Positions 34,579 to 46,086 of a stretch of DNA of 64,000 nucleotides are shown here, piece after piece (positions within the stretch are counted from its first letter, which is position 1; each line of letters starts with the position of its first letter). The position numbers and the translations under genes were made by a program. The notes under the pieces were generated by a model that worked only from the letters and a program-made list of their open reading frames with translations, searched no databases and had not been told where the DNA came from. Source of the DNA: an uncultured beta proteobacterium. GTDB taxonomy: Bacteria; Pseudomonadota; Gammaproteobacteria; Burkholderiales; Burkholderiaceae. The stretch lies in assembly GCA_903889595.1 (NCBI GenBank), contig CAISYI010000089.1:1-64000 (forward strand), written 5' to 3'.

Positions 34579-35943
34579 TTAGTTGTGACGACCGATACCC
34601 TGGTAATTAAAACCATGCTCTGATAAAACTGAGGGTTCAAATAAATTACGCCCATCAAAAATTATTGGCGTTTTCAATTGCTGCTTTAATAAATCAAAAT
34701 CTGGGCTTCTAAAGGCTTTCCACTCAGTCACAATAATTAAGGCATCTGCATCCGGTATCGCTAACATTGGTTTTTCTACCATTGTTATCCGATTTAATAA
34801 CTCTGGCTCATTCGCAAAATCAAGTCTTAATGCACGCATAGCTTCTTCACTGGCAACGGGATCATGCGCAACAATCATGGCACCTCTCCTTACTAACTCA
34901 CTAATAATGACTCGACTCGGTGCTTCACGCATATCATCTGTATTTGGTTTAAACGCTAAACCCCACATCGCAAAAGTTCTACCATTTAAATCTTCTCCAA
35001 ACTGTTTAATGATCTTATTTACTAAGATTCCTTTTTGGAGATTATTTACATCCTCTACCGCCCGCAAAATCCTCAAGTCTAGTTTATTCTCGTTTGCTGT
35101 GTTGGACAATGCTTGCACGTCCTTAGGAAAACAAGAACCACCATATCCAGTGCCCGCATATAAAAATCCATAACCAATTCTAGAATCAGATCCGATACCC
35201 TGACGAACTGCCTCAATATCTGCTCCAACGATATCCGCTAAATTTGCTAACTCGTTCATGAACGAAATCCGCGTAGCCAACATCGCATTAGCAGCATATT
35301 TTGTAAGTTCAGCACTTTTCACATCCATGTAATAAGTACGTTCATGGTGACGATTGAATGGAGCATATAATTTACGAACGAGTTCTTTTGCATACAAACC
35401 AGCTTCATCATTATCCGATCCAACAACAATACGATCGGGACGCATGAAATCTTCAACAGCAGCACCTTCTTTTAAAAACTCTGGATTAGAAATTACAGAG
35501 AAGTCTAGATCTACTAAACCCTTTACATCTAATTCTGAGCGAATTAGATGACTAACTCTTTGCGCTGTTCCAACAGGCACCGTAGATTTATCAATCACAA
35601 CTTTAAAACTTGTCATATATTTGGCAATATTTTTAGCAGCAGCCAAAACATATTTTAGATCTGCCGAGCCGTCTTCATCTGGAGGTGTACCAACTGCAAT
35701 GAACTGAACCTCACCATGTTCAACGCTAGCTTTGATATCGGTAGAAAATTGAATCCTGCCAGCTTCCACATTTCGAACGATCATCTCTTTTAAACCAGGT
35801 TCATAAATAGGAACTCCGCCACTATTTAAAATATCAATCTTCGCTTGATCTACATCCAAACAAAAAACATGATTACCCAATTCTGCTAAACAAGCTCCCG
35901 TTACCAACCCAACATAACCACTACCAATAATTGTGATGTTCAC
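34579..35943 (-). CDS. ugd: UDP-glucose 6-dehydrogenase
   Basis: [56 protein letters not shown]. Confidence 0.97.
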   Translation of the reverse strand: MNITIIGSGYVGLVTGACLAELGNHVFCLDVDQAKIDILNSGGVPIYEPGLKEMIVRNVEAGRIQFSTDIKASVEHGEVQFIAVGTPPDEDGSADLKYVLAAAKNIAKYMTSFKVVIDKSTVPVGTAQRVSHLIRSELDVKGLVDLDFSVISNPEFLKEGAAVEDFMRPDRIVVGSDNDEAGLYAKELVRKLYAPFNRHHERTYYMDVKSAELTKYAANAMLATRISFMNELANLADIVGADIEAVRQGIGSDSRIGYGFLYAGTGYGGSCFPKDVQALSNTANENKLDLRILRAVEDVNNLQKGILVNKIIKQFGEDLNGRTFAMWGLAFKPNTDDMREAPSRVIISELVRRGAMIVAHDPVASEEAMRALRLDFANEPELLNRITMVEKPMLAIPDADALIIVTEWKAFRSPDFDLLKQQLKTPIIFDGRNLFEPSVLSEHGFNYQGIGRHN

Positions 35944-36023
35944 TTCTGTCCTCTAAAAATGGTTCTTTTAATACACACTGATTAATTTTTTTCCCAAATG
36001 ACTATTAACTTAAAAGCAAATTA

Positions 36024-37226
36024 TCAATTTGAAAAACTCATTCCTTCACCGCGTTTTGGGGAGTATACATCCCAGTGATTACAGCCAGGACACTGCCAAT
36101 AAAAGCGTTTGGCTCTAAATCCACAGTTACTACAAGTATAGCGAACTAAGGTACTAGTTCTCAGCTTTAATAAATCAAGGGAAGCCTTAATATCTTGTTC
36201 AAGTATTTGATTATTTGCTTCTTTTGCTAATAACCATTGGGATTCAAGCCGTTTAGTCATGGCGACTAAACTCGGCGTTGTTAGCATAATGTCTGACATT
36301 AATTGCTCAGCAACTTCAGTACCCTCAATTTTCAAACAATTTCGATAAACAATATCTAATAGTTCGCCGCCAGCTTGCTCTGATAATTGATCTTTTAAAT
36401 GCTGTAAGCCAATTTTTTCTTGACCAATTTCTGCATGGGCAGTCATCCATTTATCAGCAATTAAATGCATATATGAGGCATGATTTTTTTCGATTTCTGT
36501 CCACACCAAAATAGCTTCCTTGGGTCGACCGGCCAACATCTTCAACTCGCCTTTAAGAGTGATTGCTCGAATATGGTTTTCCACTGTACTTAAAGATTGT
36601 TGAACTGACTCTTCTGCATTATTGAAATCTTTTCTACGAATTGACTCCAGAGCTAGCTCACAGTAAAAATGAGCAATTTGATTTTGATAATTTTTACCTT
36701 CAATTGCCTGTAGTTCGTTAGCTGCAATAACTGCTTTTCGCCAGTCTTTCTCAATTTGGTACATTTCAAGCAGAGCAATTTTAGCGGGAATGTTGTAACC
36801 TCCATCGCTCACTTGATTCAAACTTGCCTCAGCACGGTCAAGCATACCGGCTCTCAAAAAGTCACGACCAAGTTCATAGGCCGCATGATTACGATCACGC
36901 ACTTTTAAATCACCACGCCCAACCAAATGTTGATGGATTCTGATTGCCCTTTCGGTTTCACCTCTTCTACGAAATAAACTACCTAAAGCAAAATGTAATT
37001 CTGTCGTTTCCGGATCAAGCTTAACCACCTCAACTAAAGCATCAATCGCTTTATCGGGTTGCTCATTTAATAATAAATTGAGACCTTTGAAGGTGGATTT
37101 TTGTTTCTTAATTTGCTCTTCGTTATCAACCTCGTCTTGGAGGCGACGTTCCCAATTGGATGCAAGCCATCCTACTCCAAATAGAATCGGCAGGATTACG
37201 AGCCAATAATTGGCAACTGAAATCAT
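36024..37226 (-). CDS. lapB: LPS assembly protein LapB (YciM), TPR and rubredoxin-like Zn domain
   Basis: TM anchor, TPR repeats, YTCSNCGFRAKRFYWQCPGCNHWD. Confidence 0.95.
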   Translation of the reverse strand: MISVANYWLVILPILFGVGWLASNWERRLQDEVDNEEQIKKQKSTFKGLNLLLNEQPDKAIDALVEVVKLDPETTELHFALGSLFRRRGETERAIRIHQHLVGRGDLKVRDRNHAAYELGRDFLRAGMLDRAEASLNQVSDGGYNIPAKIALLEMYQIEKDWRKAVIAANELQAIEGKNYQNQIAHFYCELALESIRRKDFNNAEESVQQSLSTVENHIRAITLKGELKMLAGRPKEAILVWTEIEKNHASYMHLIADKWMTAHAEIGQEKIGLQHLKDQLSEQAGGELLDIVYRNCLKIEGTEVAEQLMSDIMLTTPSLVAMTKRLESQWLLAKEANNQILEQDIKASLDLLKLRTSTLVRYTCSNCGFRAKRFYWQCPGCNHWDVYSPKRGEGMSFSN

Positions 37227-37456
37227 TTAGACCTCTTCCCATTTAATCGATAAAATGCAAGCCCAGCTAAGATCATACCCATTAAAAATGCACCTAAAAT
37301 AATAAACATTAAAGGGATTTTGACGGATTGGTTTACAAACCAATAAAAACTAACTTCTTGAGAATTCAATAAAGCCAAAAGGAAGAAGAATGCAAAGAAC
37401 AGCCATCTACTTCCAATAACTAATTTTTTCCAAAAGAATTTAATGAATACGGTCAT
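37223..37456 (-). CDS. lapA: LapA-domain inner-membrane protein
   Basis: Two TM segments ([14 protein letters not shown]...[16 protein letters not shown]); immediately upstream of lapB. Confidence 0.85.
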   Translation of the reverse strand: MTVFIKFFWKKLVIGSRWLFFAFFFLLALLNSQEVSFYWFVNQSVKIPLMFIILGAFLMGMILAGLAFYRLNGKRSK

Positions 37457-37821
37457 TCACTTGAAGTGGATGGGACAGTGGAAACGGCAGCCTTGTAATC
37501 TACCCTCTCACGAAGTTCTTTACCTGGCTTGAAATGAGGTATCTTTTTCTCTGGGATCATCACTTGTGCCCCAGATTTTGGATTACGGCCAATCCTAGAC
37601 GGTCGATGGTGCAAAACAAAACTACCGACGCCACGAAGTTCAATTCGCTTACCCTCAACAAGGGCATTGGTCAAAGCATCGAGTAAGGTTTTTACAACCA
37701 ACTCTACGTCTTTTGGTAATAATTGTGGAAATTTTGATGCTAATAATTCAATCAGCTCTGATCTAGTTATTGAGCTATCTAGGGTAACTTCTTCAGTATA
37801 AGTTTTATTTTGATTAGTCAT
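37453..37821 (-). CDS. ihfB: Integration host factor subunit beta
   Basis: [45 protein letters not shown]. Confidence 0.96.
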   Translation of the reverse strand: MTNQNKTYTEEVTLDSSITRSELIELLASKFPQLLPKDVELVVKTLLDALTNALVEGKRIELRGVGSFVLHHRPSRIGRNPKSGAQVMIPEKKIPHFKPGKELRERVDYKAAVSTVPSTSSE

Positions 37822-37848
37822 AGTTCCTATCTCCCAAATAATGAAAGT

Positions 37849-37874
37849 GATGCTACTGGTCGCCCAGTAGCATC
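37849..37874 (-). other. Perfect 11-bp hairpin with GNRA-type (GCGA) tetraloop between rpsA and ihfB
   Basis: Plus strand GATGCTACTGG-TCGC-CCAGTAGCATC; in the transcribed (minus) sense the loop is GCGA; no following U-tract. Confidence 0.75.
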
Positions 37875-37881
37875 TACATTA

Positions 37882-39555
37882 TCAGCCTTGATTATCTAAC
37901 TTAGCCTTTAATAAAGCTCCAAGGTTAGTCGTACCAGCGCTTGAATCATTTTGCAACTTGCTCATCGCTTTTTGTTGATCAGCATTATCTTTCGCTTTAA
38001 TCGAAAGATTGATACTACGTGATTTACGATCCACGTTAATAATCATTGCAGAAATGCTTTCGCCTTCTTTTAACAAGTTACGCGCATCTTCAACACGTTC
38101 TGTTGAAATTTCTGAGGCACGTAAATATGCTTCTACTTCGTCAGCTAAATGTACAACAGCACCTTTGGCATCAACTGTTTTAATGGTACCAGTTACTAAA
38201 GCACCCTTATCATTTGCAGAAGTATAGTTTGTAAATGGATCACCAGAAATCTGCTTAATACCTAAAGAAATACGCTCTTTCTCGACATCAATTGCAAGAA
38301 CAACGGTGTCAATTTCATCACCCTTCTTGAATTTTTTAACAGCTTCTTCGCCAGTTTCTTGCCATGAAATATCAGACAAGTGAACTAAACCATCAATGCC
38401 GCCATCTAATCCAATGAATACGCCAAAATCTGTAATTGATTTAATTGCGCCAGAAATCTTGTCACCTTTATTATGGTTACGTGAGAACTCTTCCCATGGA
38501 TTTGTTTTACATTGCTTCATACCTAAGCTAATACGACGCTTATCTTCATCAATGTCTAACACCATTACTTCTACATCTAAACCTAATTGAACCGCTTTTC
38601 CTGGTGCAATATTTTTGTTAGTCCAATCCATTTCAGAAACGTGTACTAAACCTTCAATACCAGTTTCAATTTCAACGAATGCACCGTAATCAGTAAGGTT
38701 AGTTACTTTACCGAACAAACGTGTGCTTGGTGGGTAACGTCTTGCAATACCAACCCATGGATCATCGCCTAATTGCTTGATACCGAGTGAAACACGGTTT
38801 TTGTCTTGATCGTAACGTAAGATTTTTGCAGTAACTTCTTGACCTACTGTTAATACTTCACTTGGGTGACGTACTCTTCTCCAGGCCAAATCGGTAATAT
38901 GGAGCAATCCATCAATACCACCTAAATCAACGAATGCACCGTAGTCAGTAATATTTTTAATAATACCTTGAACAACTGTACCTTCTTTGAGGTTGTCCAT
39001 TAACTTGAGACGCTCTTCACCTTGACTTGCTTCTACTACAGCACGACGTGATAGAACAACGTTATTTCTCTTACGGTCTAATTTAATGACCTTGAACTCC
39101 ATTGTTTTACCTTCAAATGGAGAAGTATCTTTAACTGGTCTTGTATCAAGTAATGATCCTGGTAAGAAAGCGCGGATACCGTTAACCATTACAGTTAAAC
39201 CACCTTTTACTTTACCAGTTACTGCACCAGTGACAATCTCACCTTGCTCGAGAGCTTTTTCTAAATTCATCCAAGAAGCGAGGCGTTTTGCTTTGTCACG
39301 GGATAAAATTGTATCTCCATAACCATTTTCTAAGGCATCGATCGCAACAGAAACGAAATCGCCTGGTTGCACATCAAGTTCACCTTGATCATTATGGAAT
39401 TCTTCAACAGGAATAAAGGCTTCAGACTTTAATCCAGCGTTTACAACAACGAAATTATGGTCAATTCTGACAACTTCGGCAGAAATAACTTGCCCAGTTT
39501 TCATATTTGAACGGGCTAATGATTCTTCAAATAGGGCTGCAAATGATTCAGACAT
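37882..39555 (-). CDS. rpsA: 30S ribosomal protein S1
   Basis: Tandem S1 domains ([25 protein letters not shown]...). Confidence 0.98.
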   Translation of the reverse strand: MSESFAALFEESLARSNMKTGQVISAEVVRIDHNFVVVNAGLKSEAFIPVEEFHNDQGELDVQPGDFVSVAIDALENGYGDTILSRDKAKRLASWMNLEKALEQGEIVTGAVTGKVKGGLTVMVNGIRAFLPGSLLDTRPVKDTSPFEGKTMEFKVIKLDRKRNNVVLSRRAVVEASQGEERLKLMDNLKEGTVVQGIIKNITDYGAFVDLGGIDGLLHITDLAWRRVRHPSEVLTVGQEVTAKILRYDQDKNRVSLGIKQLGDDPWVGIARRYPPSTRLFGKVTNLTDYGAFVEIETGIEGLVHVSEMDWTNKNIAPGKAVQLGLDVEVMVLDIDEDKRRISLGMKQCKTNPWEEFSRNHNKGDKISGAIKSITDFGVFIGLDGGIDGLVHLSDISWQETGEEAVKKFKKGDEIDTVVLAIDVEKERISLGIKQISGDPFTNYTSANDKGALVTGTIKTVDAKGAVVHLADEVEAYLRASEISTERVEDARNLLKEGESISAMIINVDRKSRSINLSIKAKDNADQQKAMSKLQNDSSAGTTNLGALLKAKLDNQG

Positions 39556-39694
39556 GGTTTTTACTCATCTAGTTGGCAGTGCCAACGGGGTTAGGTTTAT
39601 AAACCCTGATTGAGACGCTTTAATGAACCTTTCTATTTAAAAAAAGGCGCGCCGGGATTCAATAAGGGGCTACTCTTTACTACAAATTACAACT

Positions 39695-40396
39695 TCAAAT
39701 ACCAACTTCTTTACTTACTTTTTGGTACCAAAAGATTACTTTTTGTACCGCTTTTTCAACATCCATCTCACTAGTATCTAGTAGATGGGCATCCATTGCT
39801 TGAAGTAGTGGAGCATCTTTACGCTGAGTGTCGCGTTCATCACGAGCCAATAAGTCACTTAATAGAATGTCAATATTAGCAGATATTCCTTTGTTTTTCA
39901 ATTGTTTAAACCGTCTTTCTGCACGAATTTTGGCAGAAGCGGTTAAAAACACCTTTAAAACAGCATTTGGGAAGATCACTGTTGCCATATCTCTTCCATC
40001 AGCAACTAGGCCCGGAGCCCTTAAAAAACTCTTTTGCAAAGATAGTAAAGCAAGTCGAACCTCTGGCACAGCACCCACTGCTGAGGCACGCAAACCCATC
40101 TCTTCAGTTCGGATTAACTCTGTAATGTCCTGATTATCGAGATAGATATTATTTTCTTTAAACTCAATACGTAGTGACTTCGTCATTTCTGCAAGAGCTA
40201 AACCCTGATCTAAAGCTATTTTATTTTGTAAGCTAGCAAGACCCACAATACGGTACAAAGCACCACTATCTAAGTAATGAAAACCCAGATGATTTGCTAC
40301 TAATTGAGCAACGGTCCCCTTGCCTGATGCAGTGGGACCATCAATAGCGATGACAGGAAAAGTAGGATTAGAAACCATGAAAGATAATCCCTGCAA
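39695..40396 (-). CDS. cmk: Cytidylate kinase
   Basis: VIAIDGPTASGKGTVAQLVA, YLDSGALYR, DGRDMATVIFP. Confidence 0.96.
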   Translation of the reverse strand: MQGLSFMVSNPTFPVIAIDGPTASGKGTVAQLVANHLGFHYLDSGALYRIVGLASLQNKIALDQGLALAEMTKSLRIEFKENNIYLDNQDITELIRTEEMGLRASAVGAVPEVRLALLSLQKSFLRAPGLVADGRDMATVIFPNAVLKVFLTASAKIRAERRFKQLKNKGISANIDILLSDLLARDERDTQRKDAPLLQAMDAHLLDTSEMDVEKAVQKVIFWYQKVSKEVGI

Positions 40397-41734
40397 TTAT
40401 TTCGACTCTGTGATGACGGAACGTAACTCATCAAAATAATGGGGGAAAGTTTTACTGACACATTCTGGATCATTAATTTCTAAGGGTACTGGACCAAATG
40501 CTGCCAATGAAAAACACATCGCCATCCGGTGATCGTCGTAAGTATCAACCCCACCTTTTGGGATGGTCCATTTTTGCGGAGGGCTAACCTCAATAAAATT
40601 GTCACCCGAAGAAACTGACGCACCAAATTTCTTTAGTTCACATTCCATCGCTGCAATTCGGTCTGTTTCTTTAACTCGCCAGCTAGCTATCCCAGTTAAA
40701 CGAGTCGTACCTTTGGCAAATAGTCCCAAAACAGCCAAAGTCATAGCAGCATCAGGAATTGGCGTGCAATCGATATCAATTGCCTGTAGCCCAGCTTCGT
40801 CGACCCCTCTGACCTCTATCCAATTATGTCCTTGCGTAACATTTGCACCCATCATTGCCAGTGCATTGGCAAAGGCCACATCCCCTTGAATACTCTCTCT
40901 ACCAACTCCTTTAATCATCAGTGGTCCACCACCCAAAGCGCCTGCAGCTAAAAAATAAGAGGCTGAGGATGCATCTCCCTCAACCCAAAAGTCTCCAGGT
41001 GATGAGTAAATTGACTCTTTAGCATTTTCAAAAGCTGGTATTACAAAAGATTTCCAATCATTATTTACAACTTTGACACCAAATTTTTCCATTAGACGAA
41101 GTGTAATTTCAATATAAGGCTTTGAAATCAATTCACCAATCACCTCAATACAAATGTCCCTAGGATGGGCAGTTAAAGGCAAGGCCATTAACAAGGCTGT
41201 TAAAAATTGGCTTGAAACATCTCCTCGTACCTTTACCGGCTGATCTAATAGCAGATGACCAAAGCCAATTTGAATAGGTGGGTAATTAGCCTGCCCTAAA
41301 TAGTCAATTTTTGCACCAATTCCTCTGAGTCCATCAACCAAATCCCCAATCGGACGCTCATGCATTCTTGGTACACCATGAAGATGGTAATCCCCGCCAA
41401 GAATAGCAAGCGCGGCTGTTAATGGTCGTATAGCAGTTCCGGCATTACCCATAAATAAATCAGCACTACTATTGATAAACTTCCCTTTACAACCATGAAC
41501 AAGAAGTACTGATTCTTGATCTTGTTTATGGTTTTCTAATTGCACACCAAGAGCTTTCAAAGCGGATTGCATCACCTGCGTATCATCCGCATCTAATAAT
41601 CCATGTAAGGTTGTTATGCCACTAGCTAAGGCACTTAAAAGTAATACACGATTCGAAATACTTTTGGATCCCGGTAAAGTAATCTGGCCACGAGCGGATG
41701 CAATGGGCTCTAGATGCAGTGAAGAAATACTCAC
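40397..41734 (-). CDS. aroA: 3-phosphoshikimate 1-carboxyvinyltransferase
   Basis: [47 protein letters not shown]. Confidence 0.97.
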   Translation of the reverse strand: MSISSLHLEPIASARGQITLPGSKSISNRVLLLSALASGITTLHGLLDADDTQVMQSALKALGVQLENHKQDQESVLLVHGCKGKFINSSADLFMGNAGTAIRPLTAALAILGGDYHLHGVPRMHERPIGDLVDGLRGIGAKIDYLGQANYPPIQIGFGHLLLDQPVKVRGDVSSQFLTALLMALPLTAHPRDICIEVIGELISKPYIEITLRLMEKFGVKVVNNDWKSFVIPAFENAKESIYSSPGDFWVEGDASSASYFLAAGALGGGPLMIKGVGRESIQGDVAFANALAMMGANVTQGHNWIEVRGVDEAGLQAIDIDCTPIPDAAMTLAVLGLFAKGTTRLTGIASWRVKETDRIAAMECELKKFGASVSSGDNFIEVSPPQKWTIPKGGVDTYDDHRMAMCFSLAAFGPVPLEINDPECVSKTFPHYFDELRSVITESK

Positions 41735-41737
41735 AAA

Positions 41738-42631
41738 TTAACCTTTCCAGTTATTTCTTGATTGACTGGCAATCATTAGTAGTTTTTCTAATTGTTCACT
41801 ATTTCCGTCTTGAATCAGCTTTTTAAAGTGTTGCAAGATGTTTATATACTCATCGAGTTGTGTGAGAATCGCATCTGAGTTGGCAAACGAAATATCCCGC
41901 CACATTTCTGGACTTGAACCAGCTATTCTTGTGAAGTCTCTAAAACCAGCTCCAGCGTGGGCAAATTTAGATTGGGCATCTTCTGAATTAGCCACTTGCA
42001 ACATGAGCGCATAAGAAAGAAGATGTGGCAAATGAGAAACTGCGGCAAAAATATGATCATGCATGAGAGCCGACATCTGAAATACGATAGCGCCTAACTG
42101 TTGCCACATTTGCTCAATCATCAAGATTGCTTGGGGCGGATTTTCTAGTAAAGGGCAAATAATTAATTGACGCTGTTCAAATAAATCAAACTTCGCTGCC
42201 GAGGCACCGTGTTGCGCTCCCCCAGCGATGGGATGACAAGGAATAAACTGAGCAACTTGTTCACCCAGAACCTCCTTAGCAATGGCAATTACATCCGATT
42301 TTGTACTACCTACGTCAATGATAATAGTTTCTTTTCGAAGATAAGGTTGTATTTGAGTTAACACCAATTTCGTCTGCGCAACAGGCACACATAGAATAAT
42401 TAAATCAGCTTGTTCACTAATCTCTTTTAGCGTAGAAATTTGGCTAATAGCACCAAGCTTCATGGCCTCTTCCATATTAGATTGTGATCTTCCGCACCCT
42501 AAGACACTACTAGAAATTTGTTGGTGCTTTAATGCTAGCCCTAGAGAGCCCCCAATCAAACCAACGCCTACAATACCAACCGTCGGGAATGAATTAGTCA
42601 CTGTATGAAGAGCTGGTGTAGTCAAAGGCAT
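41738..42631 (-). CDS. tyrA: Prephenate dehydrogenase; likely start MPLTTPALH at 42631
   Basis: VGIVGVGLIGGSLGLAL, IDVGSTKSDV, CHPIAGGAQHGASAA, AGAGFRDFTRIAGSSPEMW. Confidence 0.93.
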   Translation of the reverse strand: MPLTTPALHTVTNSFPTVGIVGVGLIGGSLGLALKHQQISSSVLGCGRSQSNMEEAMKLGAISQISTLKEISEQADLIILCVPVAQTKLVLTQIQPYLRKETIIIDVGSTKSDVIAIAKEVLGEQVAQFIPCHPIAGGAQHGASAAKFDLFEQRQLIICPLLENPPQAILMIEQMWQQLGAIVFQMSALMHDHIFAAVSHLPHLLSYALMLQVANSEDAQSKFAHAGAGFRDFTRIAGSSPEMWRDISFANSDAILTQLDEYINILQHFKKLIQDGNSEQLEKLLMIASQSRNNWKG

Positions 42632-42650
42632 GAATTCAAATCGTAGAAAA

Positions 42651-43778
42651 TTATTTACTGAGAATTTTTTTAAGGGCAGCAATAAAAGCCATATTTTCTT
42701 CTGGCAAACCAATCGAGATTCTTAGCCATTTCGGTAATCCATAGTTGCCAACTGGACGGACGATAATACCTGCTTTTAATAGTTCAAGATTGACTCTGCT
42801 ACCTGCCTGATCATCTTCACCAACTTGTACTAAAACGAAATTGCCAGCAGATGGTAAATAATGTAAACCCATTTGCTCAAAAGCTTGAGTAAGTTGTATA
42901 TATCCAGCCCGATTAATAGCTGCGCCCTGCGCTAAAAACGGTGCATCATTGAAGGCGGCAATCGCTGCGGCCATTGCTAATGAGTTCACATTAAATGGTT
43001 GACGGATACGGTTCAGTAGATCAGTTAATTCGGACTGTGCAACACTAAATCCCAGGCGTAAGCCAGCTAAACCATACGCCTTAGAAAAACTTCGAGATAC
43101 TAAAACATTCGGATATTGACGCACAAAGTCAATTGCATCATATTGTTGCTCAGGCAATAAGTATTCGTTATAAGCCTCATCAACTACCACTACGATATGG
43201 CTTGGAACTTTACTCAAAAATACTTCAATTTCTGCACCGGATAAAAAACTACCGGTAGGATTATTTGGATTGGCCACAAAAATTAATTTTGTATTTAGGT
43301 TGATTGCCGACAACATAGCATCGAGGTCATGGCCTAAATCAGCAGGTTTAGCATCTACTTCAATTGCCTTTGCACCCACGGCTTGAGTTGCTAAAGGATA
43401 AACAGCAAAAGCATGCTTTGAAAATATAATTTCATCACCACTTTGAGCTACTGATCGTGTAACCAATTCTAAAATATCATTACTACCGTTACCCAAAGTT
43501 AGCCAATGATCTGGTACTTGAAGTTTTTCAGAAATAACTTTCTTTAACTCATAGCCATTTGAATCAGGGTATCGACCCAAATCATTCATCACGGCTAACA
43601 TTGCATTTTTAGCAGACTCTGGTAACCCAAGTGGGTTTTCGTTTGAGGCCAGCTTAATAATCTTGTTTTCATCAAGACCATATTCTCTAGCAACTTCGCT
43701 AATGGGTCTTCCACCGATATAAGGTGCAATGGCACGGACTTGGGGAAGACCTGGAGTGACTTTAGTGTTTTCTGACAT
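42651..43778 (-). CDS. hisC: Histidinol-phosphate aminotransferase
   Basis: KLASNENPLG, SRSFSKAYGLAGLRLG PLP lysine motif. Confidence 0.95.
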   Translation of the reverse strand: MSENTKVTPGLPQVRAIAPYIGGRPISEVAREYGLDENKIIKLASNENPLGLPESAKNAMLAVMNDLGRYPDSNGYELKKVISEKLQVPDHWLTLGNGSNDILELVTRSVAQSGDEIIFSKHAFAVYPLATQAVGAKAIEVDAKPADLGHDLDAMLSAINLNTKLIFVANPNNPTGSFLSGAEIEVFLSKVPSHIVVVVDEAYNEYLLPEQQYDAIDFVRQYPNVLVSRSFSKAYGLAGLRLGFSVAQSELTDLLNRIRQPFNVNSLAMAAAIAAFNDAPFLAQGAAINRAGYIQLTQAFEQMGLHYLPSAGNFVLVQVGEDDQAGSRVNLELLKAGIIVRPVGNYGLPKWLRISIGLPEENMAFIAALKKILSK

Positions 43779-43850
43779 GAGTAACGACTATCAATGTTGA
43801 GTTAGTAAATATTGTATCTTTAATACTTAATTAGCAAATCATGCATGCCA

Positions 43851-44963
43851 TCATGTATTTTTTTGCGTAGGATTACTTTTTGGATAAGATCCAAGACATT
43901 TAAAAAAGGCGGTCGTATTTAAAAGTTCTTTCAGTGCCTCGGCCACTTTGGCATCATTTTGATGACCTTCAATATCCACATAGAAATGATATTCCCACGT
44001 ACCTTTTCTTGCAGGTCTAGACTCAAACCGAGTCATCGATACATCATGTTTAGCAAGTGGGGCCAACATTTGATAAACAGCACCGGGTTTGTTGGCTACC
44101 GATAAGATCAATGAAGTTTGATCTGAACCGCTGGGTAAACAAGCTTGCTTACCAACAACGATGAATCTTGTCCGATTATGCGCATCATCTTGAATCCCCT
44201 GCTGTATAACCTTTAAGCCATACTGACTGGCAGCAGAAGAACTGGCAATTGCTGCTTGCGCAGGATTTAAGGCAGCCTCCTTGGCGGCCTGAGCATTGCT
44301 ACTAACTGCTTGGCGCTGTAACTGTGGAGTGTTCACTGTCAACCACTGCTGACACTGGGCGAGCGCCTGTGCATGAGCACTGACTTGCGTCACCCCTTCA
44401 AGGGTACCTGAAAGACTCAGAAGTGAGTGCTTAATTGGGATAGCGATTTCACCACTAATAATTAAGTTTGATTCCAATAACAAATCTAATGTTCTTGAAA
44501 TGGCTCCTTCAGAGGAGTTTTCTATGGGTAAAACACCGTATTGGACCGTTTCATTTTCTACTTGTGCAAAAACTTCATCTAAAGAAGAGCAAGGCACTAA
44601 CTGAGTTGATTGGCCAAAAAATTGTAAGGTCGCTTCTTCCGAGAATGTACCAGCTGGCCCCAAATAGGCGACTGAGATAGAGCCTTCAATATCTCTGCAA
44701 GCCGACATTACCTCTTGCCAAATCGCTTGCAATCCTTTTGTTTTTAATGGGCCTGGGTTACGTAGAGCTAATTTTTCGAGAACCTGTTTTTCCCTTTCAG
44801 GGCGAAATACGGGTGAACCGTATTCATGCTTTACAGCACCAACGGCAAGCGCAATTTTGGCTCTATCTGATAAGAGTTTGATGATTTCTTGATCAACCGC
44901 ATCAATTTGCTGACGAAGTGGCAATAGCCGCTTTTCTTCTTGATCTTTTAACTCATCACTCAT
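43851..44963 (-). CDS. pheA: Bifunctional chorismate mutase/prephenate dehydratase
   Basis: Chorismate mutase N-terminus, VAYLGPAGTFSEEA, LPIENSSEGAI, NRTRFIVVG, ACT domain ESRPARKGTWEYHFYVD. Confidence 0.96.
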   Translation of the reverse strand: MSDELKDQEEKRLLPLRQQIDAVDQEIIKLLSDRAKIALAVGAVKHEYGSPVFRPEREKQVLEKLALRNPGPLKTKGLQAIWQEVMSACRDIEGSISVAYLGPAGTFSEEATLQFFGQSTQLVPCSSLDEVFAQVENETVQYGVLPIENSSEGAISRTLDLLLESNLIISGEIAIPIKHSLLSLSGTLEGVTQVSAHAQALAQCQQWLTVNTPQLQRQAVSSNAQAAKEAALNPAQAAIASSSAASQYGLKVIQQGIQDDAHNRTRFIVVGKQACLPSGSDQTSLILSVANKPGAVYQMLAPLAKHDVSMTRFESRPARKGTWEYHFYVDIEGHQNDAKVAEALKELLNTTAFFKCLGSYPKSNPTQKNT

Positions 44964-46060
44964 CAGGCTTTTCTCTCAAATTCAAGCATGTAATGGACTA
45001 ACTTCTCAACACCTGAAAGTGGCATTGCGTTATAAATACTAGCTCTTATACCACCAACGCTTTTATGGCCTTTTAAACCAATCATACCGTTATCTTCAGC
45101 ACCTTTTAGGAAAATATCCATTAATGATTCATCTTTTAAATAAAAAGTAACGTTCATCTTTGAACGATAAACAGGATCTATCCTTGCATCAAATAAGGAA
45201 CTCTTATCCAAGATTTGATAAAGTAATTCTGATTTTTTACGATTAATTGCTTCAATTGCACTCACTCCACCCTGTCGTTTTAGCCATTTAAAAACCTGGC
45301 CGGCAAGATATATTGCAAAGGTTGGAGGAGTATTAATCATGGAATCATTGGCAGCTTGAATTTTCCAATCCCAAACGGTTGGAGTAATCGGCATTGCATG
45401 GCCAATTAAATCTTTACGAACAATGACAATGGTCATACCAGCAGGTCCAATATTTTTCTGAATTCCACCAAATAGTACGCCATACTTTGATACGTCAATT
45501 ACTTTAGAAAGAATATTGCTAGAGATATCAGCGACCAAAGGAATGCCTTTAGTAATTGGGACGTAACCATATTCAAGTCCACCCACGGTCTCATTGTCAC
45601 AAATATGTAAGTAGGCTGAATCTTCGGAAATATCCCAAGTCGAATTGCTAGGAATTGTGTTAAAACCCTGTTCTTTGCTACTCGCTACAAGTCTAGCCAA
45701 GCCATATTTAGAAGCCTCGGAGATTGATTTTTGTGACCAAGTACCCGTGACCACAAAATCTGCTTGAGGACCATTTTTTCCAAGCGCCATCAAATTCATA
45801 GGAATAGCAGCATTTTCACCAATTCCACCGCCTTGGAGAAAAAGAATTTCATAATTATCTGGAATTTGCATCAAATCACGCAAATCAGTTATCGCTTCTT
45901 GATAGCAAGCCATAAAAGGCTTACCCCGATGACTTACTTCCATCACCCCGGTACCCAGTTGCTGCCAGTTTAGGATATCTTTTGAGGCAAGCTGCAACAC
46001 TTCTTCAGGAAGTGTTGCAGGACCAGGTGCAAAATTGTAAATACGTTGGTCAAAAAGCAT
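44963..46060 (-). CDS. serC: Phosphoserine aminotransferase
   Basis: YNFAPGPATLPEEVL, GGIQKNIGPAGMTIVIVRKDL. Confidence 0.97.
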   Translation of the reverse strand: MLFDQRIYNFAPGPATLPEEVLQLASKDILNWQQLGTGVMEVSHRGKPFMACYQEAITDLRDLMQIPDNYEILFLQGGGIGENAAIPMNLMALGKNGPQADFVVTGTWSQKSISEASKYGLARLVASSKEQGFNTIPSNSTWDISEDSAYLHICDNETVGGLEYGYVPITKGIPLVADISSNILSKVIDVSKYGVLFGGIQKNIGPAGMTIVIVRKDLIGHAMPITPTVWDWKIQAANDSMINTPPTFAIYLAGQVFKWLKRQGGVSAIEAINRKKSELLYQILDKSSLFDARIDPVYRSKMNVTFYLKDESLMDIFLKGAEDNGMIGLKGHKSVGGIRASIYNAMPLSGVEKLVHYMLEFERKA

Positions 46061-46086
46061 AGAGTTTAACTAGATTGGAAAGCAGC

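Noticed and set aside
39556-39694. rpsA leader as a novel riboswitch
   Set aside because: Contains small hairpins (e.g. ttggcagtgccaa), but S1 autogenous control of the rpsA leader is an adequate explanation and nothing specific to a ligand-binding motif is visible.
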